Made by a program: the position numbers and the translations under genes. DNA of 23,873 nucleotides from positions 1 to 23,873 of the forward strand of contig CAZUMH010000045.1 of the NCBI GenBank assembly GCA_964621645.1, read 5' to 3'. Origin of the DNA: CAZUMH01 sp964621645. Its GTDB lineage: Bacteria; Zhuqueibacterota; QNDG01; JAGLOF01. This document shows positions 16,899-23,160 of the stretch, piece after piece. Positions within the stretch are counted from its first letter, which is position 1. Every line of letters begins with the position of its first letter. The notes under the pieces were generated by a model. That model saw only the letters and a list, made by a program, of their open reading frames with translations, was not told the DNA's origin and did no database searches.

Positions 16899-17251
16899 TC
16901 TGAAAATTCCGTATACTTCAGATTGCTCCCTTTTGCCTTGTCAACCGGATATTTCTTTTCATTTTTCTCAAGTTTTTCAAATGCTGCTTCCAGTGGTAAA
17001 ATACCTAATTTATCTGATAATCTCAGCAAATAAATCAATACATCGCCGATCTCATCTTTTATCTCACCTAATTTCTCCGGACTCAAATTCTTACTTTCCT
17101 CTTCGGTGAGCCACTGGAATTTCTCAACAATCTCAGATGCTTCAACGGATAAAGCCATTGCAAGATTCTTGGGGGAGTGGAATTGGTCCCAATCGCGTAA
17201 TTGTGCAAAATTATGTAAAGCAGAATTTAAGTCATCCAAACGTAACCGCAT
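16895..17251 (-). CDS. DCTPP1/MazG-like nucleotide pyrophosphohydrolase
   Basis: 118 residues of the all-alpha NTP pyrophosphohydrolase group, closest by eye to the RS21-C6 / human DCTPP1 branch: 'RDWDQFHSPKNLAMAL', 'FQWLTEE', 'DVLIYLLRLSDKLG', 'KYPVDKAKGS' and 'KYTE' all match that branch. The Mg2+-binding acids are present: Glu37 and Glu40 in 'VEASE', Glu67 and Asp70 in 'DEIGD'. The expected reaction is dNTP to dNMP plus pyrophosphate, with dCTP and modified dCTP preferred in characterised relatives. The ribosome site AAGGGA sits 8 bases upstream, and the end overlaps the helicase gene start (ATGA). In this setting it could deplete or sanitise nucleotides during phage attack, which is inference. 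Confidence 0.92.
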   Translation of the reverse strand: MRLRLDDLNSALHNFAQLRDWDQFHSPKNLAMALSVEASEIVEKFQWLTEEESKNLSPEKLGEIKDEIGDVLIYLLRLSDKLGILPLEAAFEKLEKNEKKYPVDKAKGSNLKYTEFSE

Positions 17252-17312
17252 AAATTATCCCTTCACTTTCATTAGCTCCAGCGATGAAACAGCGAATGAT
17301 TTTCCATACTTA

Positions 17313-18191
17313 TTACAACCGTAAAGTTAAGAAACATATCATATACAGTAAATGAATTTTATATTTCTGCCATTCATCCACTATTGCGGTATTTTGATCA
17401 TGGTAAAATAAAACGAAATATGCTCCTGCGATATCTGCGCTTTTTAGTGCACGTAATAATGCATGATTCCGCAGGCATTGATGGTTATCAATAAAAGGGC
17501 AAGGCCCGGTAAAAGCACTCTCATGAAAATTTTCTCTCGGGAGAAGGTCGAAATACTTACGATGCAAACTACTTTTTCCACCGCCTCCCTGGAGATAGCA
17601 CAAGTTTAAATTGTGATATAACAATGAAGAGTCGTTGCAGACTTCCTTAACTTCCGCCTTATTCGCACTTGATTTAAATCCGTTACACGGCGAGAATTTG
17701 TCCTCGGTGAATTTGACTTCAAATAAAAAGACAAACTTCTGGCCAGCAATATTTGACACGTTGATATACACATCTGCTGCGGTCACATAATCATCCTGAG
17801 GAATGTCTTCATTCTTCCATTCGCCTAGAAGATCTGTATCGACAATAAACTCAAATTCATACTTATTTATTGAGTTGAGTTCCTCACCTATTTTCTCCCC
17901 GAGTGAGTTAAGCAGTATTTTATTCCCCGCTTCACTCACTAACAATGGGTAAAAAGCATTAACACAAAATATCTGAGAAGACCGTACATGGTTCACGAAG
18001 TCATGGAGCGACATCCCTGTATCATAAACATATTGTAAAAAACCATGTTTAATCGGCGGGAATAGATTGTCACCGATATCCTGGTAATACCACTCCTTCT
18101 TACTAGTCGGCGGCAAGTACTGCTGGTCGGCCTTAAACTTGAGTAAATGATTTTCGATTTTTTCCTGGAAGGGATTTTTAAATTTTGACAT
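17313..18191 (-). CDS. PD-(D/E)XK restriction-endonuclease-like protein, C-terminus frameshifted
   Basis: 292 residues as read. AAGGGA lies 8 bases before ATG 18191. The nuclease core is 'TAADVYINV' (Asp140) and 'FVFLFEVKFTEDKF' (Glu158, Lys160, Glu163), with cysteines at 169, 185, 198, 231 and 239 that could hold a metal or FeS cluster. 'CPFIDNHQCLRNHALLRAL' resembles the conserved 'QLxRN' helix of PGN_0703-type putative restriction endonucleases; the family name is tentative. The last residues '..ICFLTLRL' look wrong. Dropping one base near 17313-17330 continues the frame as LYGCNKYGKSFAVSSLELMK, VKG and a stop at 17255-17257, only 3 bases before the next gene's ATG. So this is a one-base frameshift or sequence error near the end, and the intended gene probably spans 17255-18191. 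Confidence 0.8.
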   Translation of the reverse strand: MSKFKNPFQEKIENHLLKFKADQQYLPPTSKKEWYYQDIGDNLFPPIKHGFLQYVYDTGMSLHDFVNHVRSSQIFCVNAFYPLLVSEAGNKILLNSLGEKIGEELNSINKYEFEFIVDTDLLGEWKNEDIPQDDYVTAADVYINVSNIAGQKFVFLFEVKFTEDKFSPCNGFKSSANKAEVKEVCNDSSLLYHNLNLCYLQGGGGKSSLHRKYFDLLPRENFHESAFTGPCPFIDNHQCLRNHALLRALKSADIAGAYFVLFYHDQNTAIVDEWQKYKIHLLYMICFLTLRL

Positions 18192-18215
18192 TATCTATCC
18201 CTTATAACAATATTC

Positions 18216-18305
18216 TTACTGCTTCCATATCGGTCGAGGTCCGCTTTTCAGCCGTTCGTTCCAGTCGGCAGTCAAGGGTTTATAGCTGCCTAAGGTGTTT
18301 CTCAC
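18216..18305 (-). pseudogene. C-terminal remnant of an unidentified gene ahead of the nuclease operon
   Basis: From GTG 18305 the minus strand reads RNTLGSYKPLTADWNERLKS and then GPRPIWKQ before a TAA, 24 bases ahead of the nuclease ATG. The composition is protein-like (Trp, Pro, charged residues), and the frame is blocked upstream by TAG about 9 bases before the GTG. It looks like the tail of a lost first operon gene, cut by the repeat-bearing DNA at 18310-18435. I do not recognise the family. It might instead be chance. Confidence 0.35.
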
Positions 18306-18403
18306 CTTCGGCTATACAGAAATTCAAATGAACAAATTTGATATCCGGGATATCTTTCACCCCTTTTCCTCTCCCACCTCCCCTGCACACAAACCACACC
18401 CGC

Positions 18404-18435
18404 TCATCAATCTCCCCGAAAAGCCGAATCCCCCG
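18404..18435. repeat. 32-bp imperfect repeat, copy 1
   Basis: TCATCAATCTCCCCGAAAAG followed by CCGAATCCCCCG. It matches 19761-19792 at 28 of 32 positions, with weaker similarity extending about 40 bases to the left. The stop codon of the AAA/DUF4143 gene (18407) falls inside it. Neither copy forms a strong hairpin. Confidence 0.6.
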
Positions 18436-19576
18436 GCCCGGCGTTCTTCAAACCCATCCCCGCAAACTCCGCATATGTATCACGATCAATAAACTCAATC
18501 CCGCAATCAGGGTAGGCATCCCTGAATGGTTTCGGCACCCGTCTTTTCCCCGGTTTCCACTTGAACTCAAACGCCTGCAGCGCACCATCCGCCTCCTCGA
18601 GGTAATCAACCTCAGCCTGACGGTGCGTTCTCCAGAACCAGGTATTCACAACCCTGCCCCGGTTGCTCTGCAGCTTCACCCGCTCACTGATCATAAAATT
18701 TTCCCAGAGCTGGCCCGTGTCCTGCCGCAGCTCAACCCCGTTCAGATTATTGATCAGCGCATTCCTGATCCCGGTATCATAAAAATAGATCTTCCTCATT
18801 TTTTTCAGTTCAGTGCGCAGATTACGGCTGAAGGGCCGCAGCCGAAAAATGACAAATGCCTTTTCCAGAAGCTGAATGTAGTTCTCGATCGTCTTTTTAC
18901 TTACGTCCAGAAGATTGGAAAGCTCGTTATAGGATACCTCCCGGCCGATCTGAAGCGCCAGCGCCCGCAACAGCTTCTCCAGCAGCTCGGGCCGCCGGAT
19001 ATCCTGGTACTGAAGCACATCCTTGTAGAGATAACTGGCACTCAGACTGCGCAACAGCGCCGGCGCCTCAACGGGCTGCAGCACAACATCAGGGTACATG
19101 CCGAAGACCATTCTCGACTCGATCATCCGTCTCAGATCGACAGGTGAATAGATCGCCTGCAGCTCCGCCATGGCAAAGGGAAACAGGTGAAACTCATAAA
19201 CTCTACCGGTAAGCGGCTCCGCAATCTCGTTTGAAAGATCCAGAGAAGATGATCCTGTGGCCACAACCTGCGACCCGGTAAGCTGATCCACAAACAGCTT
19301 CAGGGTTATCCCGATATTTTTAACCCGCTGCGCCTCATCGATGAAGACCAGCCGTTTTCCGCCTGCCAGCTGCTTCAGCCCGGTGGAGGTCACATCGGTC
19401 AGTGCAGTCCTCACATCAGGCTCGTCACAATTGAGATAGAGAGAATCGGCCTCATATGTTTTCATTATCTCTTTGATCAGGGTCGTTTTACCGACCTGAC
19501 GAGCGCCATAAATGATAACAGCCCTCCCTTTAAAGAGAGCGTTTTCAACCCGTGACTGAATATGCCGCTGTATCAT
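18407..19576 (-). CDS. AAA+ ATPase with DUF4143 domain
   Basis: 389 residues. N-terminal AAA_14 ATPase: Walker A GARQVGKT (24-31), Walker B 'LVFIDEAQ' (76-83), sensor-like 'VATGSSSLDL' (105-114) and 'LTGRVYEF'. The middle has a winged-helix-like 'SYNELSNLLDVSKKTIENYI' and the C-terminal DUF4143 part has a nuclease-like core ('AEVDYLEE', 'ALQAFEFKW'). The family is widespread in mobile and defence-rich regions, and its biochemical role is not established. The last 12 or so residues read into a repeat (18404-18435), so the natural C-terminus may have been altered. A strong promoter with an inverted repeat lies just upstream (19591-19648), implying its own regulated transcript. Confidence 0.92.
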   Translation of the reverse strand: MIQRHIQSRVENALFKGRAVIIYGARQVGKTTLIKEIMKTYEADSLYLNCDEPDVRTALTDVTSTGLKQLAGGKRLVFIDEAQRVKNIGITLKLFVDQLTGSQVVATGSSSLDLSNEIAEPLTGRVYEFHLFPFAMAELQAIYSPVDLRRMIESRMVFGMYPDVVLQPVEAPALLRSLSASYLYKDVLQYQDIRRPELLEKLLRALALQIGREVSYNELSNLLDVSKKTIENYIQLLEKAFVIFRLRPFSRNLRTELKKMRKIYFYDTGIRNALINNLNGVELRQDTGQLWENFMISERVKLQSNRGRVVNTWFWRTHRQAEVDYLEEADGALQAFEFKWKPGKRRVPKPFRDAYPDCGIEFIDRDTYAEFAGMGLKNAGPGDSAFRGD

Positions 19577-19590
19577 GTGATCCCCTTTAT

Positions 19591-19648
19591 TAATGTAAAT
19601 AAGGCCACTATGATGTCCTAATTTACATTAAATTCGGGCATTTGTCAA
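19591..19648 (-). promoter_or_regulatory. Promoter with operator-like inverted repeat for the AAA/DUF4143 gene
   Basis: Minus-strand -35 TTGACA (19648-19643), 17-base spacer, -10 TAAATT (19625-19620). A perfect 10-bp inverted repeat, TAATGTAAAT (19591-19600) and ATTTACATTA (19621-19630), covers the -10 box and the early transcript, 14 bases before the ATG at 19576. This arrangement fits repression by a dimeric DNA-binding protein; the regulator is unknown. Confidence 0.6.
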
Positions 19649-19760
19649 GCATGATGTCCATAAAATGCCGTTTCCTGGACACGTTTCTTCGTCATGTCCC
19701 CATCATGGACACATCTTTCTTTCTTTTTCCTTATCTCACCTCTTCCCCAACCACCGCCAC

Positions 19761-19792
19761 TCATCTATCTCGCCGAAGAGCCGAATCCCGCG
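19761..19792. repeat. 32-bp imperfect repeat, copy 2
   Basis: TCATCTATCTCGCCGAAGAG followed by CCGAATCCCGCG, paired with 18404-18435 (4 mismatches). It lies about 100 bases beyond the Fic stop. Both copies sit at the 3' side of an accessory gene. Confidence 0.6.
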
Positions 19793-19893
19793 TCCAGGCT
19801 CACCGCGATGGAGGCATGGTTGGCCATCCGGTCCGTTTTACCCTTTATCGTCTATCCCTCTTCTCAATGATGGCAGCGTGTGCGTCCCGCCCA

Positions 19894-21024
19894 CTAAAAC
19901 AAGTCAATATACTCCTCAAAGGCAAATATCCGGTTTCTTTTGGACCCGGTAGTCTCCGTAAGAATTCCATGGGCAATAAACAAACGCACCAAATCATTCG
20001 CCGCTTTTGGTGAAAGCCCCGTCACTTTCTGTACCCCTTTTATGGAAACAACCGGCAATCTGAATAATGCATGAAAAAATTCTAACCCCTTCCGGGCTCG
20101 TTTACCCATCTGCATAATCTTCTCTTTTTCAATCTTCTCTTTTAAATCTATTATCCGTTGCAATGTTACCACAGAATTCTCTGCAGTCTCAATCACACCG
20201 GTAAGAAAAAATTTAATCCATTGAGCTAAATCATTCTTCTGACGGATATACATTAGATTATCATAATAGAAGCCCTTATTTTTTTCAAAGAAATCAGAAA
20301 GATACAAAAGCGGTTCCTCAAGTATTTTGTTTGAAACAAAATAAAGTGTAATCAATAACCGGCCGATTCGTCCGTTCCCGTCCAGAAAAGGATGAATAGT
20401 CTCGAACTGATAATGGGCGATCGCAATCTTAACCAGGTGCGGTACCCGGATATCTGAATTATGAAGGAACTGCTCAAAATCACTTAATAAACCTGGCAGC
20501 TCTGTATGGGCCGGAGGAACAAAGACCGCATCAGCAATACTCGCTCCCCCAATCCAGTTTTGCGATTTACGGAACTCACCAGGCCCTTTATGCTCGCCTC
20601 TTGCACTCGCCAGCAGCTGTTTATGAGTATTCCTGATCACCCTGTTTGAAAGCGGTAACGTTTCGAGTTCTGTAATCGCCGCGTTCATCGCTTTCACGTA
20701 ATTATTCACTTCTTTCCAATCATCCCGTTTCTGAGGATCGATGTCCCTTTCTTCAATCAATGCTTCTTCAATAGTTGTGCGGGTTCCTTCTATCCGGCTT
20801 GAGACAACAGCTTCTTTAAATATGTGCATACGAATAAACATATCCGTGTCAGGAATAAACCGGGAGAACGAGTTCAGTTCACCAAGTCTCAACGAAGCTT
20901 TTTCAAGAAGCTCATTGATACCTTTATCCTGCCAGACAAACGAATGATTTATTTTCTCTGGCAGAAAATATTTATATTCATACCCATCTTTATAGGTACC
21001 TGCTATAAAATCTTTAATATCCAT
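19894..21024 (-). CDS. Fic family AMP-transferase, class II (N-terminal inhibitory helix)
   Basis: 376 residues from ATG 21024, with GGGAG about 6 bases upstream. An N-terminal Fic_N-like region comes first, then the inhibitory motif 'SSRIEG' (75-80, fitting (S/T)xxxE(G/N)), which in class II Fic proteins places a Glu in the active site and blocks ATP until relieved. The catalytic motif HPFLDGNGRIGR (211-222) is complete, with His211 as base and the anion-binding loop intact. 'GGASIADAVFVPPA' (159-172) is the flap. A C-terminal winged-helix region ends 'RIFAFEEYIDLF'. Expected activity is AMP transfer to a protein Ser, Thr or Tyr. The gene is A+T-rich and has no FicA antitoxin beside it, as expected for an in-cis inhibited type. 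The target is unknown. Confidence 0.95.
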   Translation of the reverse strand: MDIKDFIAGTYKDGYEYKYFLPEKINHSFVWQDKGINELLEKASLRLGELNSFSRFIPDTDMFIRMHIFKEAVVSSRIEGTRTTIEEALIEERDIDPQKRDDWKEVNNYVKAMNAAITELETLPLSNRVIRNTHKQLLASARGEHKGPGEFRKSQNWIGGASIADAVFVPPAHTELPGLLSDFEQFLHNSDIRVPHLVKIAIAHYQFETIHPFLDGNGRIGRLLITLYFVSNKILEEPLLYLSDFFEKNKGFYYDNLMYIRQKNDLAQWIKFFLTGVIETAENSVVTLQRIIDLKEKIEKEKIMQMGKRARKGLEFFHALFRLPVVSIKGVQKVTGLSPKAANDLVRLFIAHGILTETTGSKRNRIFAFEEYIDLF

Positions 21025-21038
21025 TGATACTCCCAAAC

Positions 21039-21062
21039 TAAAATAAAATATGGCTTATTTTA
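21039..21062 (-). promoter_or_regulatory. Inverted repeat upstream of the Fic gene
   Basis: Perfect 8-bp arms TAAAATAA (21039-21046) and TTATTTTA (21055-21062) with an 8-base spacer, just upstream of the ribosome site. A second pair of arms, CTATTTT and AAAATAG, lies at about 21090-21119. A possible -10 (TATTAT) lies between them. The region is A+T-rich, which weakens the inference that these are operators. Confidence 0.35.
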
Positions 21063-21245
21063 CTTTTATTGCTAAAGGTATAATATAAACTATTTTATTT
21101 TACTTTCCAAGGAAAATAGCAAATACGCTTACATGGTGTTTATTTTAGTCTTATACGTTATTACCCTCACCTCATCCCCCTCATCACCTCACGTACGATA
21201 CCACTCGATCGAATCCTCAAGCGTGAAATCTGTATGCTTCCGCTT

Positions 21246-21449
21246 TTATCCTTTCCCAAACCACCTCACCAGCACCACCACCAGCAGCACCCCCGCCGCG
21301 ATAAAAAACCAGAGCTGATACGTCAGCATAAAGGCCGCGATATAGGCGCCCAGCAACATCCCCGCCAGCACACAGAGGATCTTCAGAGCCCCGATGTCCC
21401 ACACCGTCATCCGTTTAATCCTGCTCTCCGCGAACGAAAATAATCCCAT
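21246..21449 (-). CDS. Small two-helix membrane protein
   Basis: 67 residues, strong ribosome site (AGGAGG) 6 bases before ATG 21449. It starts MGLFSFAESRIKRMTVWDIG, with a basic amphipathic start, and has two transmembrane segments ('ALKILCVLAGMLLGAYIAAF' and 'LWFFIAAGVLLVVVLV') ending in a basic tail. I do not recognise the family. The 35-residue membrane ORF at 21464-21571 ends 14 bases upstream, so the two probably form an operon. Confidence 0.75.
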   Translation of the reverse strand: MGLFSFAESRIKRMTVWDIGALKILCVLAGMLLGAYIAAFMLTYQLWFFIAAGVLLVVVLVRWFGKG

Positions 21450-21463
21450 GACAGCCTCCTGTT

Positions 21464-21571
21464 TTATTGTTCATGAAAAAGGAATGTATCGTCAGTAATC
21501 CCGAAAAATTCAATGAGGATTGAAACCATCAGCGTGAACTCGATCAGCAGAAAAATGGTCAGGAGACACAT
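21464..21571 (-). CDS. 35-residue single-pass membrane peptide
   Basis: ATG 21571 follows CGGGAG about 8 bases upstream. The product, MCLLTIFLLIEFTLMVSILI followed by EFFGITDDTFLFHEQ, is one hydrophobic helix with an acidic tail. The TAA lies 14 bases before the ATG of the 67-residue membrane protein, whose ribosome site fills the gap. A coupled pair of tiny membrane proteins is plausible, though I do not recognise either. Confidence 0.5.
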   Translation of the reverse strand: MCLLTIFLLIEFTLMVSILIEFFGITDDTFLFHEQ

Positions 21572-21795
21572 CCTGTCACTCCCGCATGGTTACTGAGAAG
21601 CGGACATGCGTATGCGGAACAGCGATTATGGTACCAGCATCAGAAAACGAGTGTGTTCGCGAAGACAACGGAACGGATAGGACCGGCGTAATGATTTATT
21701 ACGTAAACAAATAATACTATAATCCTGTCCCAATATCAAGGGAAAAATTGCGAATCTGTAAAAAGAAATCGCGTGACGGGGGCGCTCATAAAGAC

Positions 21796-21824
21796 CCCTG
21801 TCAGGGTCCAGGACCCTGACAGGG
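21796..21824. repeat. Long perfect inverted repeat (14-bp arms)
   Basis: Arms CCCTGTCAGGGTCC and GGACCCTGACAGGG with a one-base centre. Each arm also contains a near-palindrome (GACCCTG A CAGGGTC). The word CCTGACAGGGTCACAT at 21815-21830 recurs at 22120-22135, and related words occur near 23451 and 23525. It is a second hairpin repeat family, distinct from the REP elements. Confidence 0.75.
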
Positions 21825-21869
21825 TCACATGCGCGCCGGTGGATTTCGCGTCCCCTCGGATTTTTACCT

Positions 21870-22088
21870 GGTTCCAGGCCTCCGGCCTGGAACCCACATC
21901 AAGCGAGGCCCTGCCTCGCCGGTTGCGGCTGTATTTGACAATAGGAAGAAGCCGCTATAAATATTACGGCCGCCATAATGGACAAGATTTTCTCACTGCC
22001 ACGATTATCAAGTGGCTGCCGGTTACACTTGTGGCATAAGCGGCGGAGCCGCGGATACATGCCTTCCCGGCAGGAGGCAGGGAACGAG
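21870..22088 (+). mobile_element. Miniature RAYT-derived element
   Basis: A head-type REP (hairpin 21870-21894, small stem 21904-21918) is followed by a 34-codon frame from TTG 21935 to TAA 22037-22039. It reads TIGRSRYKYYGRHNGQDFLT.., then ATIIKWLP and VTLVA. The first 26 residues match the start of the RAYT at 9632, and the last five match its C-terminal tail (VTPLR). A tail-type REP follows (GCGGCGGAGCCGCGG.. CTTCCCGGCAGG.. GGGAACGAG, 22041-22088, hairpin degraded). It is a non-autonomous, internally deleted copy with no HUH site. Confidence 0.8.
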
Positions 22089-22149
22089 GGGTGGAGATAC
22101 CATTGTTAGGATCCCATATCCTGACAGGGTCACATCGAGCAACAGCTAT

Positions 22150-23160
22150 CTATTTAAACCCATCCGTGTCCTTGTTCACATATAACGCCACCATGACCGG
22201 CAGGTGATCGGACACTACTCTGGAATAAGTCCAGCGCTTCCGTGCATCTTCGTCTGTTATTGAATCCGACGGTGTATTATCCGGATCATATGACAGCGTC
22301 GCGTTCCAGGCAGCGATAACCTGTCCTGAATTCGGGACAATATCCTCACTAGTAAACCTCGTTTGATACCAGAAGGTATCATACTGGTTCTGGGATAGAT
22401 TTCCCGTGCTTTTGTTGATGGTCGTCTTATCAGAAGCGGTCAGGATATGGGCTATGGAATCGATGCTTTTCAGACTGTCCCACTCTGTTTTATCGACCGA
22501 TGTGTTGAAATCACCGTAGAGAAATACATCATTCTGATGCGGATCTGAGGACTGTACTGTTTCATAGACAACTTTCAGCCGTTGGATCTCTTCATCCCTC
22601 CAGCTGTTCGCAGGAGCTGCGGCATGTATGGTAATCATAGTGAAATCAAGGTTCCCTTCGACTGTTTTGAATGAAGCAATGAACGGCTCTCTGTCAAATT
22701 GACGTTCCTGATCACCGAGATCGGGATCGGGATTGCCGACTTCATCCCATAAATAATCGCTCCCTGGTATAAGTGCTATCTTATCGGTGCGCCAGATGTA
22801 GGCATAAAACTCGAATGAAGGCGGATTGTCTGAACTCGCTGCCGCGGATGCTGTCCCATTGGCTTCACTGGAAATGATCGAGGTCCAGTTCCCGTCTAAC
22901 GTTGCCACGATATCCTGAATTGCCTGTTTGCCATCTTCCCCCTCTCCGTAATTCATCACTTCCTGGACCGCGACGAGATCGAACTGACTGATTATCGTGG
23001 CGGCATTCCGGGTTTGGTAGGAATTGTTTTTGCCTAACTTTTCCAAATTGAATGTCGCCACCATCACTGTGGGGATATCTTGATTAAAAAGATACCAGCC
23101 CGAAACTCCACCACCGCCGATTAATACGACGATGATTCCGCCAATGATATACTTTTTCAT
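22150..23160 (-). CDS. Membrane-anchored endonuclease/exonuclease/phosphatase family protein
   Basis: 336 residues, ribosome site AGGAGGTGG just before ATG 23160. An N-terminal signal-anchor (MKKYIIGGIIVVLIGGGGVS) puts the enzyme outside the cytoplasmic membrane. The DNase I-like fold shows its catalytic series: 'VATFNLEKLG' (Asn38), 'LVAVQEVMN' (Glu67), 'FTMITIHAAAP' (His), 'FLYGDFNTS' (Asp, Asn), 'NQYDTFWYQT' and 'VVSDHLPVMVALY' (Asp-His). Relatives are divalent-metal phosphodiesterases acting on DNA, RNA or phospholipid headgroups; the substrate is not readable here. A secreted or tethered nuclease that scavenges phosphate or degrades extracellular DNA is plausible. It appears to be a single gene. 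Confidence 0.92.
   Translation of the reverse strand: MKKYIIGGIIVVLIGGGGVSGWYLFNQDIPTVMVATFNLEKLGKNNSYQTRNAATIISQFDLVAVQEVMNYGEGEDGKQAIQDIVATLDGNWTSIISSEANGTASAAASSDNPPSFEFYAYIWRTDKIALIPGSDYLWDEVGNPDPDLGDQERQFDREPFIASFKTVEGNLDFTMITIHAAAPANSWRDEEIQRLKVVYETVQSSDPHQNDVFLYGDFNTSVDKTEWDSLKSIDSIAHILTASDKTTINKSTGNLSQNQYDTFWYQTRFTSEDIVPNSGQVIAAWNATLSYDPDNTPSDSITDEDARKRWTYSRVVSDHLPVMVALYVNKDTDGFK

Larger units (their letters stand above)
19577..19893. other. Intergenic region between the AAA/DUF4143 and Fic genes
   Basis: Beyond the promoter and inverted repeat at 19591-19648, it holds several short copies of ATGATGTCC or GTCCATGATG-like words (19610-19617, 19651-19658, 19697-19713) and copy 2 of the 32-bp repeat (19761-19792). 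No gene is seen. The Fic stop is at 19894, and no U-tract terminator was found after it. Confidence 0.5.
21572..22149. other. Repeat-filled intergenic region
   Basis: Apart from the long inverted repeat (21796-21824) and the miniature RAYT element (21870-22088), the stretch 21572-21795 has no gene I can support. It should hold the promoter for the two small membrane ORFs. Bases 22089-22149 carry the second CCTGACAGGGTCACAT word directly before the stop of the next gene. Confidence 0.5.

Noticed and set aside
21160..21245. Minus-strand tail reading 'KHTDFTLEDSIEWYRT' just after the 67-residue membrane protein
   Set aside because: It looks protein-like, but it is only 18 codons between two stops and has no start or ribosome site; too weak to call a remnant gene.
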